From Actinomycetes bacterium (GTDB lineage: Bacteria; Actinomycetota; Acidimicrobiia; Acidimicrobiales; Ilumatobacteraceae), in NCBI GenBank assembly GCA_025359865.1, contig JANYDH010000140.1:18783-82782 (forward strand): DNA of 64,000 bases. The letters are read 5' to 3'. The translations under genes were made by a program, and so were the position numbers. The first letter of the stretch is position 1; every line of letters begins with the position of its first letter. Under the pieces are notes generated by a model. The model made no database searches. It saw only the letters and a program-made list of their open reading frames with translations, and was not told the DNA's origin. Shown one piece after another: positions 27,271 through 37,327 of this stretch.

Positions 27271-28053
27271 TTACTTCGGTGGCATCCGGATGCCGCCGTC
27301 GACCCGAATGGTCTCGGCGTTCATGTAGCTGTTGGTGATGCACTCGACCACCATCGACGCCAACTCTTCCTGCGAGCCGAGGCGCTGTGGGAACAGCACA
27401 CCTTTTTGAAGGTTCGACTTGAACGCTTCGCTTGAGTCTCCTTCGCCATAGATCGGAGTGTCGATCAGGCCTGGAGCGACGGTGTTGACGCGAACCCCGA
27501 TGGCCGCAAGGTCGCGGGCGATCGGCAACGTCATGCCGACCACGCCGCCCTTCGACGCCGAGTACGACGCCTGGCCGATCTGGCCGTCGAATGCTGCGAC
27601 CGAAGCGATGTTAACGATCGCGCCGCGCTCGCCGTATTCCAGCGGCTCGGTGGTGCTCATCGCCGTAGCAGCGATACGGATGCAGTCGAAACTGCCGATC
27701 AAGTTGATCGCAACGACCTTCTTGAACGCATCAAGGTTGGCGGCCGAGTCGTAGCTACCGTCCTTACCGACCGTGCGTTGCGCCCAGCCGATGCCGGCCG
27801 AGTTGACCAGCACCCGCAACGGCCCCATGCTCTTGGCCATTTCGACCGCATCGATGATGTCCTCGGTCTTGGTGACATCCACCTTGCAGAACGATCCGCC
27901 GATCTCGGCGGCCAGCGCCGAGCCTTTCGCCTCCTGCAGGTCGGCCACGACCACCTTCGCGCCCTTCGATGCGAGCAGGCGTGCCGCTGCTGCACCGATT
28001 CCAGATGCTCCGCCTGTGACAATTGCACTTACGCCATTGATATCCATGGTCAA
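27271..28053 (-). CDS. SDR-family 3-hydroxyacyl-CoA dehydrogenase-like oxidoreductase
   Basis: This 260-residue NAD-dependent short-chain dehydrogenase has the cofactor motif [12 protein letters not shown] (13-24), D61 after VDV, NSAGIG, and the catalytic triad S151, Y164, K168 (YSASKGG). It resembles HSD17B10-type enzymes that oxidise 3-hydroxy-2-methylacyl-CoA. Beta-oxidation is likely but unproven. The upstream neighbour on the same strand is the Vsr/AbiEi-like gene, separated by a strong palindrome. Confidence 0.9.
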   Translation of the reverse strand: MTMDINGVSAIVTGGASGIGAAAARLLASKGAKVVVADLQEAKGSALAAEIGGSFCKVDVTKTEDIIDAVEMAKSMGPLRVLVNSAGIGWAQRTVGKDGSYDSAANLDAFKKVVAINLIGSFDCIRIAATAMSTTEPLEYGERGAIVNIASVAAFDGQIGQASYSASKGGVVGMTLPIARDLAAIGVRVNTVAPGLIDTPIYGEGDSSEAFKSNLQKGVLFPQRLGSQEELASMVVECITNSYMNAETIRVDGGIRMPPK

Positions 28054-28111
28054 ACGTTAGGCCGGGTTCCACGGTTGACGCCAAGTGAGCGGCTTCGGCC
28101 CTCAATTCAAC

Positions 28112-28158
28112 GAAGTGACGAACCGAGTGGCGCAAACTCGGACCTCCTTCGTCACTTC
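28112..28158. repeat. Palindrome GAAGTGACGAA-N25-TTCGTCACTTC, left copy
   Basis: Perfect 11-base arms at 28112-28122 and 28148-28158 are 25 bases apart. An internal CCGAGT/ACTCGG stem extends the hairpin. The right arm contains the stop codon of the Vsr-like gene. A matching copy with the same spacing lies at 29175-29221, on the other side of that gene. Confidence 0.85.
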
Positions 28159-29099
28159 TGGGTGAATCCGAGGTTTGGACGCGCCGCGATCTCGGATCGG
28201 CGCAGCGCCACCAGTTGCTCGAGATAGCGGCGAGCTTGACCTGGTGTCTTGCGATCGGCCCAGCCGAAGTAGAGGAACTGCCACCCTTCGAGCATGGCGC
28301 GATTCTCCCGCCGCTGGTCGATGACTTCCCGGTGTGTGCCGGTATGGAACTTGCGGCTGTGTGCTTCGATCGCCAGGCGTACGTCAGGAAAGGCGAGATC
28401 GACCCGCGCGATGAAGTCACCCGTTGCGCTACGGATCTCGAACTGGCTTTGCGGTGCCGGCAGCTTCGGCGAACGAATGCACTCCTCGATGAGCTTTTCG
28501 AACCACGACCCGCGTACAACGCCGCGTCGCTGCCGTTCATCGACCTCTCCAAGGATGAACTTCGTCCCCTTCTGGCCTGGCCGATGCAACCTCATCGCCG
28601 CGCTAGCGAGAGCGTCGAGGTCGCCCCCGACGCGTTCGAAGTCGTCGAGGACACGCTCCATCACCCGCAGGGATACCACTCCAGGGAGATCAACCATCGT
28701 TCGGACGATCGTCGTACAGCGGATGCCGTCGACATAGACCTGGTCGATCGCTTCGAGGCACCTCGATTGGTGTTGGACGGTGCCGGGCATCAGCAGTCTT
28801 GCCCCGCGCTTCGTCGTCACTTCGACGATTCCTTCCGCCATCCCATCGAGTCGATGAAGAGCTGCGGCGGATCGATGCGAGATGACCCCGGAACCGCCCC
28901 CCGTCATCGTGGCGACCGTGAGGCGTTGACGCCACGTCGCGGGCGCGCCATGGGCCACCAGAACATTTGGCGCAACTTCTCGAAAGACTGAAGCGCGCGT
29001 CAGCGAACGACGACGGTAGGCGGAGAGCCCGAGTGCGGCGGCCTGGCGCTTGGAGAGAGCGGCGTGGTGCGAGGCGGCAACGTCACCGACGCCGTCCAT
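28152..29099 (-). CDS. AbiEi-like / DUF559 (Vsr-like nuclease fold) protein
   Basis: This is a 315-residue protein from ATG 29099 (a TTG at 29159 gives 335). The N-terminal part (to about 90) resembles the AbiEi antitoxin winged-helix domain (LSKRQAAALGLSAYRRRSL, AATWRQRL). The C-terminal part, about 195-315, is a DUF559/Vsr-type PD-(D/E)xK fold with RVDLAFPDVRLAIEAHSRK and HREVIDQRRENRAMLEG. The usual ExD is ExH here. Such proteins are common in actinobacteria without a known partner. No AbiEii toxin gene is next to it, so a toxin-antitoxin role is not supported. Palindromes flank both ends. Confidence 0.72.
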   Translation of the reverse strand: MDGVGDVAASHHAALSKRQAAALGLSAYRRRSLTRASVFREVAPNVLVAHGAPATWRQRLTVATMTGGGSGVISHRSAAALHRLDGMAEGIVEVTTKRGARLLMPGTVQHQSRCLEAIDQVYVDGIRCTTIVRTMVDLPGVVSLRVMERVLDDFERVGGDLDALASAAMRLHRPGQKGTKFILGEVDERQRRGVVRGSWFEKLIEECIRSPKLPAPQSQFEIRSATGDFIARVDLAFPDVRLAIEAHSRKFHTGTHREVIDQRRENRAMLEGWQFLYFGWADRKTPGQARRYLEQLVALRRSEIAARPNLGFTQK

Positions 29100-29174
29100 C
29101 GGGACAGATGCGGTCACGTTCGCGAAGCTACGGCGCGCGGGCAAGAACTGCACCGACAACGTGCCACCAACCGC

Positions 29175-29221
29175 GAAGTGACGAATCAGATCTGAAAAAG
29201 CCGCAGCTCGTTCGTCACTTC
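29175..29221. repeat. Palindrome GAAGTGACGAA-N25-TTCGTCACTTC, right copy
   Basis: Arms at 29175-29185 and 29211-29221 match the left copy exactly and have the same 25-base gap. The gap holds TCAGATCTGA, another perfect palindrome, and differs from the left gap. On the minus strand it encodes the last residues of RNase HI (TNELRLFQI) and its stop. Confidence 0.85.
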
Positions 29222-29707
29222 GGTCCGGGCCGGGGCCGCGGCCGGAGTTGAGGGTGAGGGTGCGGGCGCGGGTGACAGACGCGGCTGAAACGCAGCTTTG
29301 GCGGCTGCTACGGCGAGTACGTCGACGAGATCGTTCATCGGGTCACCCGAATGACCCTTCACCCACCGGAACTCCGGGCGACGGGCGACTACCAACTCGA
29401 TCAGCGGCTTCCACAGGTCGGTATTGGCAACCGGTTCTCGTTTGGAGTTCTTCCAGCCGTTCTTTTCCCACCTCACCCACCACCGGTCACGAAAACAGTT
29501 GACCACGTAGGTGGAGTCGGAGACGATCACCAGCGGGCCATCGTTGGAACGCAACGCATCGAGCACGGCAAACACCTCCATCCGCTGGTTCGTACTATGC
29601 GCCTCGCCGCCTGAACCGTGTACCTCACCGGTGGGGGCAATGGCCCACGCCCAGCCACCCGGCCCAGGGTTTCCGGAGCATGCACCATCGGTATAGATGA
29701 CCGTCAT
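29186..29707 (-). CDS. rnhA: Ribonuclease HI
   Basis: This 173-residue enzyme cleaves RNA in RNA-DNA hybrids. The catalytic carboxylates are D7 (YTDGACSGNPG), E44 (NQRMEVFAVL), D64 (VSDSTYVVN) and D129 (NDLVDVLA), with H119 in the GHSGD loop. ATG 29707 was chosen; the longer frame upstream is the shadow of aceE. After residue 143 comes a proline/alanine tail ending in TNELRLFQI. The tail is not part of the fold, and the flanking palindrome encodes its last residues. It is divergent from aceE, 60 bases away. Confidence 0.95.
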   Translation of the reverse strand: MTVIYTDGACSGNPGPGGWAWAIAPTGEVHGSGGEAHSTNQRMEVFAVLDALRSNDGPLVIVSDSTYVVNCFRDRWWVRWEKNGWKNSKREPVANTDLWKPLIELVVARRPEFRWVKGHSGDPMNDLVDVLAVAAAKAAFQPRLSPAPAPSPSTPAAAPARTEVTNELRLFQI

Positions 29708-29767
29708 CTCGAACACTGTAGGGAGACTCGCCACATACCCGCCGGTAACGATGCGAGACTGTCGCTC

Positions 29768-32485
<2,718 letters not shown>

Positions 32486-32506
32486 GAGCGTGTCAGCGGG
32501 ACTGCG

Positions 32507-32554
32507 GATCTGGGCACCGGTGGTGCCATATACGCCACTGCCGGTGCCCAGATC
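32507..32554 (+). terminator. Long hairpin terminator after aceE
   Basis: Perfect 14-base arms GATCTGGGCACCGG (32507-32520) and CCGGTGCCCAGATC (32541-32554) are separated by 20 bases. The T run after it is short (GGTTTG). It fits a terminator for aceE, with the other hairpin serving the convergent CAP gene. Confidence 0.75.
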
Positions 32555-32614
32555 GGTTTGACTCGACGCCGCGTAGTCGGCAGGTAGTCGGCGGGAACCC
32601 GCAGGTGTTTCGCT

Positions 32615-32649
32615 GCGGCCGGCCCCATCGGCGGAATGGGGCCGGCCGC
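32615..32649 (-). terminator. Hairpin terminator after the CAP-domain gene
   Basis: Perfect 14-base arms GCGGCCGGCCCCAT (32615-32628) and ATGGGGCCGGCCGC (32636-32649) enclose a 7-base loop. It lies 24 bases past the stop of the minus-strand CAP gene. Confidence 0.75.
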
Positions 32650-32672
32650 GCGATCTTCTCGAGCTGGGAGCG

Positions 32673-34745
32673 TCAACTCCACCAGCCGTTCACGTCGACG
32701 ATGACGTGAGCGCTCGACAGGGTGTAGATGCACAGTTGGCCCGTACTGGACAGTGGCAGTTGAGCCCCATTGGAGATGGGGGTCTCGACTTCGTAGTTCA
32801 CGTTCGCGGTGGTGGGGCGTGCCCCACATGGCCAGGCGGTGATGAACCCGGGCGCCGCAGCATTGGTCACGGCGATGTTAATCGACACTGCCCGAGTGCC
32901 GGCGGGGACACCGCGTTGCCCGGCGATCTGCAGCGTGAGCATCTGGCCGGCACCGAGCGCATTGCCGATCGTGCCAGCGTTCACCTCAGGGCGGGTCTTG
33001 TCTCGGGTGTCGGTGAACCGGAACGGCACCGTTGCGGTGAAGTTCACGTTCGATGTCGTCGACATGTAGCCCGTAACGTCGACCACCAGGTCCACGTCGT
33101 GCAGTGAGTAGAAGCACACGGTGCCATCGGCGGCAAGTGGGGTCAGTGCCAGGTTCGGCCTGATGTGACCGGGCTGCGGGTTCAGGCTGGCAGCAAGCGG
33201 GCGAGGCTGGTCGCAGGGAAAGACGGTGACGAATCCCGTTTCACTTGCATCGACGCTCGTGACATTCAATGTCACGGCGGTGGCGGTCGTCGGAATGTCG
33301 GCCACACCGCCAACCTGCAGCGAGACGGTGTCGCCGCTGTAGAGTCGCCCGGCAGCGCCGAACGGTACGCGAGTGTCCATTAAGCGCACCGGCGAAAGAC
33401 TCGTGAACTTCCCGAGTCCGGATCGATCGTAGTAGCCGCTCACGTCGATGATGAGATCACTGTTGGCGAGCGAGAAGACGCAGATTCCGCCGGCAGCATC
33501 AAGCGGTACCGTCGCCGCGTTGGGCACGGTTTCGCCCGTCGCATAGTTGACCGACGCCACGACAGGGCGGTTCGGCGAGCAGTTCCAGACGGTCAGGTAG
33601 CCGGGGCCGGAGGTGTTCGTGACCGTGAAGTTGGCACTGATCGCCGAGGACCCAGGAGCGACCCCACCTTGGCCGGTGAGCTGGATCCGCTTCAACATCC
33701 CACCGGTCAACCTGGTCGCCCCGAAGCCCTCACGGGTATCGGTCAGACGGGTTGGACTGATGGCTGTGAACCCGACGGACGTGCCGGTGGGACCCGACGG
33801 ACTCGCCGTCGGTGCGGGAACGGGCGCAACCGGTGCCGCCGGTGCCGATGCAGTGCCTGTGGCCGCTGCGGGGTCGACCGTGAACGACCACTGCACTGTG
33901 CGGGATCCGGTGACGACAGTCACCGTGTAGGTGCCGGCAAACAGCGGCGCCTTCGGGATTGCAACCACCACGTTGTTGCCCGCGAGGATCGCCTGGGCGA
34001 CACCATTGGTGTTCAGGCCAGAGAGCGCACATGTCTCCAGCGGGCCGTCGGGACCGGTAATCGATGCAGACACCGCCCCGGTCACGGTCTCGGGCATCAG
34101 TGCCATCACCGGCAGGCCGGCGGTTCCACTCCAGCCACAGAACGGCAGCGGATCGGGGGTCTCGACGACGAACTTGCTCAGGTTGGTGGTGGTGCCGTCA
34201 CCCGGGAACAGGATCGGTGTGGTCTGCTTGACGTTCGGGCCGAGGCCGTGCAGCACATCGAGGGTGGCACCGGAATGCCATTGCGGTGTTTCCTTCAGGT
34301 CGCACTTTCCGAACCCGACCGTCTTGAGATTCGGGCGAAGCACGCCGACAGCGTGGAACGGGCCGGTCATCCACAGTTCGACGTGGCCCCGAGCCGAAGC
34401 GCCAAAGCCGCTCGACACGGCGACGTTGCCGTTGTTGCCTGCTGCGTCACCCTCCACGGTGTAGCCCTGCTTACCAGGCAACTCGTCGTGGGAGATGCCG
34501 TTGTAGAGCATGTAGCACGAATGCTTGGTCGCGCCGTCGGACAAGCTCGCGTCCTCTGCCACAGCAGGGAGGCCGGCCATTGCCCGGTAGTAGTTGACGG
34601 TGGTCAACCAGTCCGCGTCGGCGGGGATGAACGGCGGGCTGGCATCTGCGTGGGCAGTGAGCGCCAGGCCCGTTGAAGCGAGCACGGAGATGGCAGCAAC
34701 GAGGCCGATAGCGGCCCGTCGCACGTTCCTTCGTCCGTGATGCAT
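32673..34745 (-). CDS. Secreted CAP-domain protein with three wall-type beta repeats
   Basis: This is a 690-residue exported protein. The ATG at 34745 has AGGAGG six bases upstream and a clear signal peptide (RRAAIGLVAAISVLASTGLALTAHA). A CAP/SCP-like domain follows (NYYRAMAGLPAVAED, ATKHSCYMLYNGISHDE), then a Pro/Ala linker. Three repeats of about 120 residues come next. Each starts like ISPTRLTDTREGFGATRL and ends IIDVSGYY, VVDVTGYM or VIVDVNGWW. These repeats are common in Acidimicrobiia surface proteins. The CAP active-site residues cannot be fully placed. Wall attachment is inferred; no LPxTG is present. Confidence 0.82.
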   Translation of the reverse strand: MHHGRRNVRRAAIGLVAAISVLASTGLALTAHADASPPFIPADADWLTTVNYYRAMAGLPAVAEDASLSDGATKHSCYMLYNGISHDELPGKQGYTVEGDAAGNNGNVAVSSGFGASARGHVELWMTGPFHAVGVLRPNLKTVGFGKCDLKETPQWHSGATLDVLHGLGPNVKQTTPILFPGDGTTTNLSKFVVETPDPLPFCGWSGTAGLPVMALMPETVTGAVSASITGPDGPLETCALSGLNTNGVAQAILAGNNVVVAIPKAPLFAGTYTVTVVTGSRTVQWSFTVDPAAATGTASAPAAPVAPVPAPTASPSGPTGTSVGFTAISPTRLTDTREGFGATRLTGGMLKRIQLTGQGGVAPGSSAISANFTVTNTSGPGYLTVWNCSPNRPVVASVNYATGETVPNAATVPLDAAGGICVFSLANSDLIIDVSGYYDRSGLGKFTSLSPVRLMDTRVPFGAAGRLYSGDTVSLQVGGVADIPTTATAVTLNVTSVDASETGFVTVFPCDQPRPLAASLNPQPGHIRPNLALTPLAADGTVCFYSLHDVDLVVDVTGYMSTTSNVNFTATVPFRFTDTRDKTRPEVNAGTIGNALGAGQMLTLQIAGQRGVPAGTRAVSINIAVTNAAAPGFITAWPCGARPTTANVNYEVETPISNGAQLPLSSTGQLCIYTLSSAHVIVDVNGWWS

Positions 34746-34879
34746 TCCATGCCTCCTGTGTGCGCACTCCTTGCGCATGCAGGTGGAAACATCGGTTGGA
34801 AATATCTTGGGCGTGAGTCGAGTCGCGCCCACCGGCACTCGGCGTCGGCGTCTAGATCAACTCTTGAGAAAGCGGAAAC

Positions 34880-35761
34880 TCAATGCCGACGGACGCGCGC
34901 CACCATCAAGCGAGGCACGGAACCGAGTCCGGCCGCCAAGGCTCGTGCGTGCACCCTGCGCGGTGGGTGACGTAGGCGGCGGACCGACAGCCATACCCCA
35001 CGTACTACGTCACCGAACGGGCGATAGCGCAACAGTATCCAGAGTCGGTTGCGTTCACGAAGGAACGTAACCCGGTTGGCGACCTCCGCCGAGGAGGTCG
35101 AGGCGCTGCCGCGGTGACGTACGACCGATGCCGGTACACAGCGGTACGTCCATCCCGCTCGACGACCGCGCAACCCCAGATCGACGTCTTCGTAGTACAA
35201 GAAGTAGCGCTCGTCGAATCGGCCGACCGTGCGCAGGAACTCGGCTCGCAGCAGCACCGCACCGCCGGTGAACAGTCCGATCTCACGAGTCTCTTCGAAC
35301 GATGGGCCATCAGGCTCGCCGATCCCGATGTCGCGACCTGCACCGTCACGACCGAGCTCGACCCCAACGCTGTTGATGATCGGCGGTCCCTGCGTGGCAA
35401 ACAGCAGCTTCGGTTGAACCGCTCCAATACTGGTGCCGTTCGCCATCTCGACGACGAGCGGGGTCACGAAACCCCGGTCCACGACAACATCGTCGTTGAG
35501 TAGGACTACGTGGTCGGCACCCGCATCCAGGGCGCGCGCAATGCCGATGTTCATCCCACCCGCATAGCCGAGATTGGCACCCGTGACGATCAGTTCAACC
35601 TGCAGAGTCCGCCGACGATCGGTCGCCAGTCGACTACTGGCCAAGGTGCCGTTGTCGACCACGATCACGCGGTCGATGCCCTGCGCGGCAAGCAGTGAAT
35701 CGACACACGCCTCGAGCATGTCCGCAGGCGCGCTGAAGGTGAGTACGACGGCGGCCATCAC
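34880..35761 (-). CDS. Family 2 glycosyltransferase (rhamnosyltransferase-like)
   Basis: This is a 293-residue GT-A enzyme. VVLTFSAPADMLEACVDSLLAAQ and VDNGT lie at the N-terminus, and the acceptor/metal motif is VVLLNDDVVV (the DxD-like NDD). GRFDERYFLYYEDVDLGLRGR is typical of WbbL-like rhamnosyl- or galactofuranosyltransferases. The C-terminal half is basic (RYRPFGDVVRGVWLSVRRLRH). It probably adds sugars to a wall or exported glycan. No glycan cluster surrounds it. Confidence 0.87.
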   Translation of the reverse strand: MMAAVVLTFSAPADMLEACVDSLLAAQGIDRVIVVDNGTLASSRLATDRRRTLQVELIVTGANLGYAGGMNIGIARALDAGADHVVLLNDDVVVDRGFVTPLVVEMANGTSIGAVQPKLLFATQGPPIINSVGVELGRDGAGRDIGIGEPDGPSFEETREIGLFTGGAVLLRAEFLRTVGRFDERYFLYYEDVDLGLRGRRAGWTYRCVPASVVRHRGSASTSSAEVANRVTFLRERNRLWILLRYRPFGDVVRGVWLSVRRLRHPPRRVHARALAAGLGSVPRLMVARVRRH

Positions 35762-35849
35762 GACGATCAGCGTACGTCAGGGTTGCAACCGGTGAGATTC
35801 ACGGCGTAGCGATCTGCCAGCGCAGGGCCGGAACGCCCTGCATGACGGC

Positions 35850-36398
35850 TCAGAACACGACGTCGGCGGAGGGCGGCGGCGCGTTCAGGCGGCGGCCCAT
35901 GTCGAGCACCGAATCAACCAATCCTGCGACACGGGCCTGCGTACGGTCGTCGAGTCCGTTCTTCACATCGTTGCTGTTCAGTGCGCACAACTCCGGCGCC
36001 ACCCACGCACCGAGCGACCTGGCCACGACCGACATGCCGTTGAGCGTGTTCAGCGCCGCCATCGCGCCGCCTGCGAGCGCGACCAGGCCAATCACGTCGC
36101 CGGCCATCGGTTCTTTCGCCAGGTAGTCGAACAGGTTCTTCATCGCTCCGGTCATGCCGCTGTGATACTCCGGTGACACCCAGATGTGGGCGTGGGTGGC
36201 TGCCACCCGCTGCTGCCACAACAACGCAGCGGGCAAGTCATCGGGCACCAGACCGTCGTTGGGCGGCACGCCGACATTCGCCGGCGTAGCAAAATCGACC
36301 TCGACTCCACGCTCGCGACACAACTCGAAGATATTGCGCGCCAGGATGTAGCAACTGGACGCCTCGCGGCTGATGGCCGACACGATCATGACCCGCAT
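35850..36398 (-). CDS. NADPH-dependent FMN reductase
   Basis: The 182-residue flavodoxin-like oxidoreductase carries SPEYHSGMTGAMKNLFDYL, the FMN-binding loop of the ArsH/SsuE-type family. VIGLVALAGGAMAALNTLNG is also typical. It reduces FMN or quinones with NADPH; the target is unknown. It begins 22 bases after the stop of the cNMP-binding gene, so the two are probably one operon. Confidence 0.9.
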   Translation of the reverse strand: MRVMIVSAISREASSCYILARNIFELCRERGVEVDFATPANVGVPPNDGLVPDDLPAALLWQQRVAATHAHIWVSPEYHSGMTGAMKNLFDYLAKEPMAGDVIGLVALAGGAMAALNTLNGMSVVARSLGAWVAPELCALNSNDVKNGLDDRTQARVAGLVDSVLDMGRRLNAPPPSADVVF

Positions 36399-36420
36399 GT
36401 TGTTGCCTGCCTGTTCTGGT

Positions 36421-37269
36421 TCACCTGCACGAGATCAGCCCCTGTTGGCTGACCCACCCGACCCACCCGTCCTCGACGCGCACGTGTGACCAGCCGGGTA
36501 GCGATTCGAACACCTGCACCTCGGTACCCGTCGAGAGTACACGTGTCGGTTGAGCCCCCTCTGGCAAGATGTACCCGGCGAGGTCAACGGTGGCGCGGTG
36601 GGTAGCGGGTGACCATCGCGGGCCGGTGGGCACGGGTGCACTGGGCGCAGCGAACCCACCAGCGCCCTCGGGTGCGGGTGCTGTGAGATACCGGGCGAGC
36701 GCGTGAACCACGAAGTCGTCGTCCCCGTCGCTCATCCCTAGAGCCACTCCGGCGAGGTAGTCCTGCGCATCGAGCAAGACGATCTCGCTGGGAGCGGTCG
36801 CGCGGACCATCACGTCGTACGGGGCCCGTCGCAGAATACTGTCAGCGCCGAATGTGGTTCCTGGCTTGACGACCGACGACACGCCCGCCCTGTCGATCTG
36901 CTCGGCTGCACCCGACGTGAGCATGACGAACATGGTGGCCAGGTCACCCGCCTCGACGATGACCTCTCCCGGCGCCACTTTGCGCGCCTTCATGTAGTGG
37001 TTGAGATCACGAGCGATCGTGGGATCGAGGCCTGGAAAGTGCTTGGCGACATGAGTCCCGGACTCGGCCCATAACACCTCGCTCGGTGTGAGCGGCTCAT
37101 TTGCAGGCCACCTCTTGTCGACGAACTTGCCGCCCACCTGGCTGAGCGCTGCCACTACCACCAGGCTGATGATGCTCAGCACGACCCCGACGATGAGGAT
37201 CGCGACCGGCGTTGGCCCGAACGAGAACGACCCGACATCGAACCCGAGACAAGCCGCAGCATCCGACAC
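36421..37269 (-). CDS. Membrane cyclic-nucleotide-binding protein with C-terminal SH3-like domain
   Basis: The protein has 282 residues from GTG 37269. One transmembrane helix at about 18-42 (VAILIVGVVLSIISLVVVAALS) is followed by a cNMP-binding domain of about 100 residues (HFPGLDPTIARDLNHYMKA, PGEVIVEAGDLATMFVML, PGTTFGADSILRRAPYDV). A linker and an SH3b-like domain (GTEVQVFESLPGWSHVRVEDGWVGWV) follow. The PBC arginine is not obvious, so ligand binding is unsure. It is divergent from the multihaem cytochrome, with 58 bases between the starts. It may sense a signal linked to that electron-transfer unit; this is inference. Confidence 0.75.
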   Translation of the reverse strand: MSDAAACLGFDVGSFSFGPTPVAILIVGVVLSIISLVVVAALSQVGGKFVDKRWPANEPLTPSEVLWAESGTHVAKHFPGLDPTIARDLNHYMKARKVAPGEVIVEAGDLATMFVMLTSGAAEQIDRAGVSSVVKPGTTFGADSILRRAPYDVMVRATAPSEIVLLDAQDYLAGVALGMSDGDDDFVVHALARYLTAPAPEGAGGFAAPSAPVPTGPRWSPATHRATVDLAGYILPEGAQPTRVLSTGTEVQVFESLPGWSHVRVEDGWVGWVSQQGLISCR

Positions 37270-37327
37270 GAGCGTGATGGTAGCGTACGAATGTGTCGCG
37301 TGTGAGCGGAATCGGGGGAGGGCACTG

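Noticed and set aside
28152..29099. A type IV toxin-antitoxin pair around the AbiEi-like gene
   Set aside because: The neighbours are an SDR and rnhA; no nucleotidyltransferase-type AbiEii toxin is adjacent.
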